Assembly (NCBI GenBank): GCA_001724265.1
Contig: MEDY01000487.1
Location: 1 to 29,656, forward strand
DNA length: 29,656 nt
DNA from: Rhizaria sp. SCN 62-66
Taxonomy: Eukaryota; Rhizaria, unplaced
Direction of reading: 5' to 3'
The notes under the pieces were generated by a model that was given only the letters and a program-made list of their open reading frames with translations, made no database searches and was not told the origin of the DNA. A program made the translations under genes and the position numbers. Within the stretch, counting starts at the first letter, position 1, and every line of letters begins with the position of its first letter. Shown piece after piece: positions 7,273-16,800 of this stretch.

Positions 7273-10200
7273 TCACACCTTGGTGCCGTCCTCCTTCTTC
7301 TCCTTCTTCTCCTTCTTGCCGCTGCCGCCGAAGAGCGAGAAGAACTTGGTCGCCGTGCCCTCGTCCTCGGTCTCGCTCGCGTCGCCCTCGACCGCCACGG
7401 AGGCCACGTCCTTGTCCTCGTCACCGGAGGTCTTCTCGTCCTTCTTGTCGGCGTACTTCGGAGAGTGCGAGGGCTTGGGCTTGAAGAAAGAGAAGATTGC
7501 ATCCGCGGGAGAGTCGGACTCCCCGTTGGCCTCGGCCTCGGCCTTGGCCTTGGCCTTGGCTTCAGCCTTGGCCCTCGCCTCTGCCTCCTCCTTCGCCCTG
7601 GCCTCGGCCTTGGCCTTGGCCTTGGCCTCCTCCTCGAGCCGCTCCTTCTCCTTCTCTGCCTCCGTCTTGGGCTTGGACTTGAACATTGAAAACAGCGCGC
7701 CCACGTTGGGCACAATGCTGTCCTTCTCCTTCTTCTTGTCGTCGTCTTCGCTGTCGCTTTCGCTGTCGGCCTTCTTCTTGGCGTCCTCGGACGCCTCAGG
7801 CTCGCTGCTATCAAGCTCGCCGCCCTCGTTCGCGTCGTCATCGTCCGCGCTCTTGCCCTTGTTGCTATCCTTGCCGCCGCCGCCGAAGAGGGAGAAGAAG
7901 GCCGTGGCGGGGTTGCGGTGCGCCACGTCGTCATCGCCCAGCTCCAGCTCAACCTCAGGCGCGGGCTCGGCCGCAGCAGCCGCCTTAGGCTTGGTCTCGG
8001 TTTTGGCAGCCACAGCTGCAGCCGGAGCATCGGCGGCAGGGACGGACTTGGGGGAGGTGACCGCGGAGACAGGCTTGTCATTGCTCTTGTTCTGCTCCTC
8101 GTCGTCATCGCGATCACTATTGCTGTTGCTGTTGCTCAGGGTGACGTGGGCGACGCCGGTGACCGAGTGTGCGGCGGCCGAGGCGAGCGAGCTGGATGCA
8201 CTCACCACGCTCACCTCGGTGCTCTTGTCGCCCGCGTGTGCCTGTGCGTCAGAGTCATGGCCGTCATGGTCACCGTGCTCGTCGTCGTCGCTGTGGTGGA
8301 GGCTGTGGCTGCGGTCCTCGTCGTGCCCGACATCGTGCTCGTTGGCGCTGCTGACGTCGTCGTGGTCGTCATCCTCGTGGAACTTCTCCGGGTAGCCCTC
8401 GCGCTTCTCCTTCTTCTCCGCCGCCTCGTCGAGGTCGAACCCTGTCTTCAGCACACCAACCTTGATGCGCCGCTTGGGTACGCTCACCGTCTTGACCACG
8501 CTCACCACGCGCTTGCGCCGCGGCGGCTCGGGCGCCAGCGGCAGCCCTGTCACGCCCTCGGCCCACACCGGCAGCTTCGACGGCAGGATCGCCGCCAGGT
8601 CGCCCGCGGCACCGCCGTCGCCGTACCCGTCGTAGTCGCCGCGCTGGCCGATGCGGCCGCCCCACTCGGTCTTGTTCATGCGATCGCCCACGGCCTTAAC
8701 GCGCTCCGCCTTGCGCTTCTTGGCCAGCACGGCGCGCCGCTCCTTTTCCTCCATCGTGCGGCGCAGCGCCTCTTCCTCGAGCGCCTTGCGCGCCTCGCTG
8801 ATGCCCTTGACGAGGCGCGACCGACCCTTGTTGCCACCAGGCGCCTCAGGGATGTCCACCGTCTCCTCCTGGTACAGCGCGCCGATGCGCAGCAGCCCGA
8901 TCTTCTCGAACGTCTCGGCGTCATAGAGGCGCCCGTTGGAGGCGAGGATGGCGCCCGGGCACGGCAGGCGCTCACGCACGACGAGCGGCATGACAATGCG
9001 GTGCAGCACGCGGCCCGCGAGGTCGGGGAACGGGAGCTGCTCGTCCAGCAGCAGCCGGCCCATCCACTGGCCCGAGTCCGAGTAGACGTTGAGCGCCTGG
9101 TCGACGAAGGACCCCGCGGGTGTGATGATGTCCTCGGGCAGCTCGTAAGGCACGCGCTCAGGCGGCGGGATCACAGTGAAGAAGGCTGCCTCGGCCTCGA
9201 GGATCTCTTGACGCTCGGCCGCGTTGCGGGGCAGCCCCGAAGCCGCGGCCGCCGCCGCCGCGGTCAGCGCCGCGTCGTCCATCGACGGGTGGTTGCCGCA
9301 GTGCATGCACGACGCGTCCCCGTGCGAGTGCGCGTGCGCACTGGGCGCGGGACTGTTGCGCCCCGAGGCCAGCGCGCCGGCGCCGGGACCCAGCCCGGGG
9401 GAGCCGGTGCGGTTCAGCGGCGTGAAGGCGAAGCTCTGGCGCGCCGCTGCGCCGCTGGGCGTGTTGAGGCTCAGTGCGCCGCCGCCGCCACCGCCGTTAA
9501 TGGCGGAGAAGCGCGGGGTCGAAGGCACGCCGGGCGGCAGCGAGGTCACGGACGCGGGCAGCGCAGTCACGGGCACCGAAGACAGGTTCCTGTTCAGGCC
9601 GCCGGAGCTCGCGGCCGCGGTCATCGAGGGGCGTGAGGGCGAGGAGGACATAGTGCTGCCACGCATCGCGCTCGAGCCGGCCAGGTTGTTGCCGCTGCCG
9701 CTGCTCGAGAGCTGGAGCTGCGGCCCGCGGCGCGAGGCCAACGGCGTCTGCGGCTGCCCCTGCTGCTGCAGCTGCGGCGCGGCGGCCGCGGACAGCGACG
9801 CGCGGCGGCCCAGCGGCGTCGTGTGCGCAACGGGGATGGCCGCCGCGGCCACCGCGGCCGCCGAGCCCGCGGGCGCGGTGCGGTCGCTGTTTATGTGCAG
9901 CGCGATGCTCGCGGGCTGCTGCACGAACGACGTGCGCAGCGAGTCGCGGCGCATCAGCGGCGGCGGCGACGCCAGCGCGCTGTCGCCCGCCGCGCTCAGC
10001 GACGCCGCCGCGGGCGCGCCCAGTCGCGAGTTGCCCGACGCAGCCAGAGCGCCCGGGGCGATAAGTGACTGGCGCGTGGTGGTCGAGGGCGCGCCAAGGC
10101 GGCTGGGCGTGGGCACTGGGGCGCCGATACGGCTCATCGGTCCGTCGTACTGGCCCTGGCCAGCGCCGGGCGCGCCGAGGCGGCTGTTGCCGCTGGGCGC

Positions 10201-11326
10201 GCCGAGGCGCGACTGCCCTGAGGCCTGTGCGCCCGCCGCGGGATTGGCGGCGTTGGCGCTGGTAGAGCTCGAGGTGTTAGGGGCCAGGCCAGGCGCCGCC
10301 GCGGCGGGGATGTTCTCCTTGACCTGGGAAACCGCGCGAATTTTGGCGTTGCCCATCAGCGCGGCGACCTAGAGGGCAAAGAGAGAGAAGAGACACGACA
10401 CCAGCAAAAGAGTGAGCACACGTTATACGTAAAACAAAGCTGACTTACAATGATTTAAGTGTTTTGCAACACGATACATACCTGGTTGCGCCAGTTGACC
10501 GCGAACGGCACCTTGTCGAAGTCAAAGATGTAGAAGAGCTTCTGCCGCGGGTTCTGCGGGTTGTCAATGATGAGCTGCACAATCGACGTCTTGGGGTCGT
10601 CGTACGGCGAGAAGTCGAGCGACGTGGCGAACAATACGACCGAGGGGATGAGCTGGAGTCGGCCGTTATTCTTCTCGTGGACCAGCACGAGGTGCTTCTT
10701 GAGCGACACGATGCAGTCGCCAATAAGGTTGCCGTTGATGTCGAGCTGCTTGCACGGCTGCGGGTCGATCAACACGTTGGGACATTTGGGGTAGCCGAAC
10801 TCGTAGTTGGCCGTGTCGAGGAAGCCCGCCGTGACTGCCTGGATGTAGCGACACAACGCGTCGCGGTCCTTGTTCGTGGCTACCACGTTGTTGATGATGG
10901 TCTTGCGCACCGTGTCCTCGAGCTCAAGCAGCACAAAGGCGCGCGGCGACTTGGGATTCTCGAAGCACGAGATGTCGCCGAAGGCGATCTGCTTGACGAT
11001 GGCACGCTGCGAGATGAAGCGGATTACGCCTTCGTCGGGGCAGATAGCCATGATTTGTGGCGCCAGGGAGCGCCCCGGATCCATGACATCACAATAGATC
11101 TGGAAAAAGATGGCTGTGGTAAACGCATACCAAGTGAAATCAGTGAACAGAACAGGGTCGGGGCACGGGGCAGGCCGGGAGGCGAGGGAAGTGAGGAGAA
11201 AGGTGAGTCGGCGAAAGGAAGAAACTCGGCAAGCGAAACGACATGTAGAGCGAGCTTTAGAAGCCAATTTTATAAGTAAACCATGTACGCACCTTTTGAA
11301 GGATCGAAAGTGACCGTTGAAGCCAT
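7273..11326 (-). CDS. PH-like domain protein with long repetitive tail (four FFSLF motifs)
   Basis: Three exons, 11326-11293, 11113-10482 and 10368-7273, join (phase 1, then phase 0) to 1253 residues. Residues about 12-110 and 135-235 each look like a PH-fold module: a series of beta strands ending in a helix (DRDALCRYIQAVTAGF; FAVNWRNQVAALMGNA, the latter spanning an exon junction). This is inferred from pattern, not a named family. Residues 275-341 carry five SR(L/I)GAP repeats. A conserved-looking block at about 605-785 (EILEAEAAFFTVIPPPERV, GRVLHRIVMPLVVRERLP, then a basic coil) is unrecognised. Residues about 886-933 are His/Asp-rich. The tail alternates acidic and basic stretches with four FFSLF-type motifs at 1046, 1114, 1180 and 1231, plus an Ala/Lys/Glu helix at about 1124-1170 resembling a single alpha-helix. 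A phosphoinositide- or protein-binding scaffold is likely; the function is unknown. The first exon is the least certain part. Confidence 0.8.
10369..10481 (-). other. Intron 2 of PH-like gene
   Basis: A 113-nt phase-0 intron, donor CAG/GTATGT and acceptor TTTGCCCTCTAG. Removing it completes the C-terminal helix of the second PH-like module. Confidence 0.88.
11114..11292 (-). other. Intron 1 of PH-like gene
   Basis: A 179-nt phase-1 intron, donor AAAAG/GTGCGT and acceptor TTTACCACAG. It joins MASTVTFDPSK to AIFFQIYCDVMDPG. A second acceptor 14 nt downstream (CTTTTTCCAG) with another upstream donor (AAAAAA/GTGAGT) would give a different first exon, so this intron is less certain than the others. 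Confidence 0.6.
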
Positions 11327-11927
11327 GCTTGACGGATGTCTGTGCGGATATTGCACTCACTTTTTTCTCCTTCATGCCTCGTCTCGTCAATTGCAACTCG
11401 CTCGCTCGCCGCGGGCATGAGGTTCCTAAAAAAACACGCTGCGACACCAAGATTTTGCACTAATGTAACGGATTTGTAGACGCGTTGTTGCACTTAGTGT
11501 GTATTTTTTGGTTAAGTGCACATAACTCATAATGATAATTCAATTACTATTTATAAAAGCAGCTATCTACGTCAATACGACATCTTCAAACAGAGACTTC
11601 AGTGACAGTACGCATGCGAAGACAAGCTTGCCACAACAACAGCGGCACATAGGTCGCACACGATCGACATCTAAGCAGATCACAGAGGCACACAAGCATG
11701 TTTGCCAGACGTTCTCTGCTGAAAACACAGTATATCATGTCAAATGGCCCCGAAAAGTAGTAAATCACCACTCATCATAATCACGAGTACAAACCAAATT
11801 ACTAAACCAAATTGCTAGAGTTCTTAAAATAAGCAAGTCGAGACGGACAGAGTCACACAGCGCCCTCTTTTAGTCCGGGCAACTGCCGTCGATTCCGGAC
11901 TCATCGCGTTGCCGTGCTCACACGCGC
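11327..11927. other. Intergenic spacer between two minus-strand genes
   Basis: These 601 nt contain the 5' region of the PH-like gene and the 3' region of the SAM carrier gene. The part nearest the PH-like gene has two upstream ATGs and a spare splice donor. The rest is AT-rich with no recognised gene, RNA or motif. Confidence 0.5.
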
Positions 11928-12977
11928 TCAGACGAAGCCGCTCTTGGCGAGGAGCGTGCGGTAGGTCTCGACAGCGCCGAAGAAGACGCTGCCGCCGATG
12001 GTGATCCACATGACGCGCGGCGCGACGCCCGCAAAGAGGCTCTTAGCGCCGCCCTCTGCAGCCACGCGGCGCGCGCAGTCTGCGACGCCTGCGTACGGCA
12101 CGCCCGCGGCGTCGCGGCCGAGCATGAGACGCGTGCGTACGACGTCGATGGGCGTCGTGGCCGCCGCGCTGATGCCGCCCGCCACCGAGCCGCATAGCGC
12201 GGCGTGCAGCGGCGATAGCGCCGCGGCAGCCCACAGCGGGTCCGCGGCCCGCGCCGCGCTCGCAGTCATGCCCGCGCCCGCCTCGGCCGAGAAGGCCTTG
12301 CTGGCTGTGCTGCTGGTACTGTGCAGGAGCGCGTGGTAGCGGCGCGTGTGCCAGTGGCGCTTGAGGGCCTCGTACATGGGGAACTGGAGGATGGAAAAAG
12401 GCACGTCGCGCAGGATGGTGACGCCGAAGCCCGTGTACAGGCCCGACCCGCGGACGATGTGGGGCGTCGCGGCCGCAGCCGCAGAAGCAGCCGCAGCAGC
12501 AGCCGAGGGAGCGGCCGCAGCAGCGGGGGCGGGCAGGGGCTTGGTCTTGACAAGCGACGCGATGGCCTCGGTCATAGAGTTGACAGCGCCAGACTGCATG
12601 CGCACCTTGACGTTGTCAGTGGGGACGCGCACCAGGCACGCAGCGACCTCGCCCAAGGACGCGGCGACCATGTTCGCAAGGTAAACCTGCGAGCCAGAGG
12701 CTGCGGCGCCGCCGTTTGAGCGTTCGCAGGCAAGGGTAAGTGCCTGGCGCGTGGTATCGTAGGCAGTAAAGAAAAGAGCTGATGAGGGCGCGGAGCCGAG
12801 GGCGACGGAGTTAAGGCCCTTGTAGATGCCCTTGAAGCCGCCAGCCTGGAAGAAGCCCTGCGGAGCCTGCAGACGGGTCTTGATCGTGTCCAGAGGAAAC
12901 AGCGCCACGTCAACAGTAGTGCCGGCAAGACCGCCGGCGAGCAGGGAGACGAGGGATGGAATTTTGGGCTCGCTCAT
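11928..12977 (-). CDS. SLC25A26: Mitochondrial S-adenosylmethionine carrier (SLC25A26/Pet8 type)
   Basis: Single exon, 349 residues. It has three mitochondrial-carrier repeats with PxDxx(K/R) signatures at residues 28-33 (PLDTIK), 119-124 (PTDNVK) and 276-281 (PIDVVR), so six transmembrane helices are expected in the inner mitochondrial membrane. The N-terminal repeat (LFPLDTIKTRLQAPQGF, then AGGFKGIYKGLNSVALGS) and the third/fourth helix region (GEVAACLVRVPTDNVK, LRDVPFSILQFPMYE) match the SAM carrier subfamily closely. This carrier exchanges cytosolic S-adenosylmethionine for matrix S-adenosylhomocysteine, supplying mitochondrial methylation. The protein is longer than usual (about 270-290) because of an alanine-rich insert at about 149-172 and a second insert at about 211-250 between helices 4 and 5. 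The ATG at 12977 starts directly before the first helix. An upstream ATG at 13035 is out of frame. Confidence 0.92.
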   Translation of the reverse strand: MSEPKIPSLVSLLAGGLAGTTVDVALFPLDTIKTRLQAPQGFFQAGGFKGIYKGLNSVALGSAPSSALFFTAYDTTRQALTLACERSNGGAAASGSQVYLANMVAASLGEVAACLVRVPTDNVKVRMQSGAVNSMTEAIASLVKTKPLPAPAAAAAPSAAAAAASAAAAATPHIVRGSGLYTGFGVTILRDVPFSILQFPMYEALKRHWHTRRYHALLHSTSSTASKAFSAEAGAGMTASAARAADPLWAAAALSPLHAALCGSVAGGISAAATTPIDVVRTRLMLGRDAAGVPYAGVADCARRVAAEGGAKSLFAGVAPRVMWITIGGSVFFGAVETYRTLLAKSGFV

Positions 12978-13366
12978 CACGGACGGGCTGCGGTTGGTTG
13001 AGGGTGACGAGTCGGGGAGCGGTGAGTGCGTGCATGGGAAGAAAAAGAAGTAATTCAGCAGTGCGTAAATAAAAAAATAAAAAAATACAACTATATCAAG
13101 TCATAACACGACAAGCTGCACGAATTGACGAACTTTTCACGACGCTCGGCAATGTGCAAGAAAGGCCGTGAGTCCCCCACAATGCACCACCATCCCCGTT
13201 TTCGGATTTTGCCAGTGGCAACCACATCCACCACAAATAGTTCATGTGACTATTTCAAGTTGAATATGTTCGGAATTTAGCGTGGATCAATAAAATAATA
13301 TGTATTTACTCGGGAAAATAGTCAAATATACGGGTTTCTTTTAATTTACTTGACATTACGTCGACG
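12978..13366. other. Intergenic spacer between SAM carrier and corepressor genes
   Basis: This 389-nt spacer holds the SAM carrier promoter/5' UTR and the corepressor 3' UTR, both minus strand. An A-rich run lies at about 13065-13087. An out-of-frame upstream ATG at 13035 opens a 41-codon frame that overlaps the carrier start. No canonical AATAAA was seen after the corepressor stop. Confidence 0.5.
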
Positions 13367-16300
13367 TTACTGTTGAGGCTGATCGTTGCTATCGTCTGCC
13401 ACCTTCGAGTCCTCCTCGTTGTTGTTCACGTTGTTGTCACCATTGTTGTCAGTGGTTGCATCAGCATCGGTACGCACTGATGCAGGCCGTGCGCGCTTCA
13501 CAGCTTGACTCACATCCTCCTCGTTGCTGTCACTTATCTGAACACTTGCGTTGTTGCTGTTATCGGCAGTGCTGTCATCGTCGTTCTCAGCCGCAGCGGC
13601 TTCGATCGCAGCCGCAGCCGCACTCGCTCTCGTGCCCACGCCCTCAAACCCATCATCATCGTCGTCGTCACCATCGTCGTTGTGGCCTTCAGCAGCAGCG
13701 CTGCCAGCAACAGACTCTTCGCGCGCACGCTTCAGCCCCCGGCCAGTGTGCGCCGCGTTGAAGTTGGCAGCGGCGGCGGCGGCGGCGTGGCTGGTGATGG
13801 TCGCCGTTGTCGCCGCGCTGAGGCTCGCGGCGGTGAGCCCCGAGCCCTGCCCCAGCGCCGCCAGCAGCCCCAGCCCGCCGCCGCCGGCCTCGACGCCGGT
13901 CGTCCCCAGCGGCGCCGGCGCGAAGCGGCTGCCCACGGCCAGCGCGACCGCGGCGTTGGCAGCCGCGGCGGCACGGGCGCTTGAGGCGCTCTCGGCGGCC
14001 GCGGCGCTCGACTCGCCGCCGGGGGCCGCGCTGCTGGTGCCGTCGATGCTGTCGGTGTTGATGGGGGCGAGCGCGAAGGGCAGCGGCAGCGGGAGCGACA
14101 CGTCGGCTCTGCCGCTGTCGCCGGCGCCGTTCGCAGTCGTGGCGCTGCTGTCTGCGGGGCCGGCAGCCGGCGAATGCAGGCGACTTACGTTCGCGCTCGC
14201 GTTGGTGCTGGCGGCGACGACGGCTTCGGCCACGCTCGCAGGCGCAGTGTGGGCCCCACTCGCGGCGGCGGCGGCGGCGACCGCGGTGGCGGCGGCGGCG
14301 AGGCTGGAGCTGAGCTGGCCGGCCGCTCTGGCGCTGAAGCTGGGCGTCGCGGGGGGCGAGGCCGCGCGCGAGCCCGCGTCCGCGATTGGCTGGTGCTGCT
14401 GGAGCTGGTGCTGCTGCTCGTAGTGGGTGTAGGCCGCGTTGTCGGCTATCAGGCCGGCGAGCTCGCGAGTCATGCCAGCGCCGGCCGCGGTGTCGGCCGC
14501 GTCCGAGGCGCCGGCGGAGCGCAGCTTGACCTCAAGGGCCTTCTCAGCGCTGTTGGCCGCACTGCTGCTGCTGCTGTCGACGCCGCTGGGGGTGGCGGGC
14601 ACGGCGGCAGGGATGCGCATCTTCGCGTTGTCCCCGTCGTCCATAGCCACCGAGGCAGACGTGTCGCCCGCGGCGTCGTCGGCCGCGCCGCTCGACTGGG
14701 TGCTCACAGCGCTGTCGTTGCTGAGGCTCTTGCTGTGGAGGCCGGAGCGCGCTCTGGCGTCCGCGGCCGAAAGGAATCCGCTCGCGCTCGTCGCCAGCAC
14801 CGTCGCGCCCAGCGCGGCGCCGCCGGTGCGGCCCGCGGTCGCCGGCGAGCCCGCAGTGGCAAGGTTGGTGCTGTTGGCGCTCACGCCCGCGGCGCTCATG
14901 CCCGCGGCGCTGGTGGCCGTGGTGAAGGCGGGGGGCGGACTGGCGCCCGTGACGAGCTGCGCAAGCGGGCTGGCGCCGCCGACGAAGGCCGCGACGTCAT
15001 CGCCGTACGAGCCGCAGAGCGAGGCCGCGGCGGGCGTGTACGCCGTGTTGACCCGCCGCGCGGCCGAGTCGATCGATGTCGCGCCCGAGGTCGCGGACGT
15101 GGCGACGGTCACCGTGGGGCCCTGCGGCGGGTTCGCCAGCAGCGCGCCGGACGCCGACTGCGACAACGCGGACCAAAACGGCGTGCCCGCGGCCACGATG
15201 GCCGCCATCCACGCCGACTGCGGGTTCACGGCCGCCGCGCCCGCCGCCGCCGTGGCCGCGATGGCCGAGGATGACAGCGCGACAGCGCCCGACGCGGGCG
15301 GCGCGGTCAGCGTGGCCAGCAGCGCGTAGGCGCGGATGCGGCTCGCGGCGGGCGACAGCACGTGCGCCGCCGGGTGCGCCATCTGCAGCGCCAGCGTCGA
15401 CCCGTGCGACTGCGCCGCCACGCCCACGCCCGTCCCAGGGCCCAGCAACATAGACTGCGCCTGCGCCTGCGCACCCGCGCTGCCGGGGACGTTGAGCGCG
15501 GCGGCGACGGCCTGGTGCGGGCGGAACGAGTGCAGCAGCGTCGAGAACAGGCAGCGGCTGCCGGACCCAGAGCCCGCAGAAACGCCCCCAGTGATCGCGT
15601 TCGTACCAGAGACGTTTCCACCGGCACTGACCCCGGGGCGTGAGAGGCCGGCAACTGAGAGCAGGTCGCTCGCAGCGGTGCTACCGCCGCTGCCGCCGGC
15701 GACGGCGCCGACGGGCGTCGCCGAGGCGGCGGTGGCCGTGGCGGGCGCGAGCGAGGTCAGCGCGAAGCCGGAGCCCGCCGCGCCAATCACGCCCGTGCCA
15801 ACCACGCCCGCGCCGGCCGGGACAGCGCTCGCGCCGGAGCTAGAGCCGCTGCTGGGGAGCGCGAAAGATGCGCCCGCAGTGCGCAGTGCCGCGCTGGCGT
15901 CACCGGCGGCAGTCGCGCCGCCGCTGTGGCTGCCGTGGCGGCGCGCGGCGGCGGCGGAGGCGCCCCAGCCGCCGGTGCCGGTGCCGGTGCTGGTGCAGGC
16001 GCCGAGCAGGCCGAGCGAGGCCACGGCGGCGGGGTTCACCGCGCCGGCGGCCATGACGAGCGCGGCGAGCGAAGACGCGCCGCCGTGACCGCCGGGGACC
16101 GCGGCAGCGGGCGCGGCGAGCATCGAGATGAGCGGCGCGAGCCCGCCGCCCGAGCCGCCGTGGAGGGACACGGCGGCTTGCGCCAGCGGGGGCGTGGCGG
16201 CCGCCGAGGACGAGGACGAGGAGAGCACGGTGCCGAAGAAGGCGGGTGGCGTGCGCGAGTGCGCGTAGGGGCCCGGGCCGACGCCGACGGAGAAGAGCGC

Positions 16301-16800
16301 CGCGCGCGACGGCAGACAAGACAGCGCGGACGTAAGCGTCAGCGCTAGGGACAGGTCCAGTACGTACTTGGCCGTGACCGCGGTGAGCGCGGAACTGCGG
16401 CGGCCCAGCGACAGGCGCGGCGCCGACAGACTGCGACGGCTGTTGCTGCTGTTGCTGCTACTAGCAGAGGCGGATGCGAGACGCGAGCGCTTGACGCGAG
16501 CCCCGTTCTCAGTGTCGACCTCAACGACATCCCCGGAGTCCGCACCGCTCGCGCTCGCGCTGGCCACGAGCGCGGGCGCATAGGCCGAGACGAGGCTGAG
16601 CCGCTGCGCCAGCGCCGCGGGCGTCACGGCCTCGGCCTCAGCGCCGCGCTTGGCGCGCACCGCGGCCCGCGGCGGCGCCGGGCCGAAGCCCTCGACCGTG
16701 GCGCTGGCCCGCGCCCGCGCCAGCGCGCGCGCGTGCGCACCCGCCCGCGGCCGCGAGACAGCGGCGGCAGCGCCATCGTGCGGAACACGTGGGGGCGCGC
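13367..16800 (-). CDS. C-terminal part of NCoR/SMRT-like corepressor, in shifted frame
   Basis: This frame is open from beyond 16800 to a TAA at 13367-13369 and continues the giant corepressor after a -1 change of frame. The exact upstream edge is not defined: the sensible protein begins around 16690-16760 (ASATVEGFGPAPPRA). It holds about 1,130 residues, low in complexity and rich in Ala, Ser, Thr and Gly, with basic clusters suited to nuclear localisation (VKRSRLAS, LKRAREES, VKRARPAS) and an acidic Asn/Asp-rich end. It has no plausible start codon of its own near its 5' edge, the first in-frame ATG being near 16.1 kb, and there is no AT-rich spacer before it. A separate gene is therefore unlikely. 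No folded domain or CoRNR box was recognised. It is certainly coding in style; its joining to the upstream part is inference. Confidence 0.7.

Noticed and set aside
7256-10372. Long plus-strand frames opposite the PH-like gene (Ser/Leu-rich and Val/Arg-rich)
   Set aside because: They are antisense reflections of Lys/Glu/Ala-rich coding; the minus-strand frame splices cleanly to upstream exons and contains coherent repeats.
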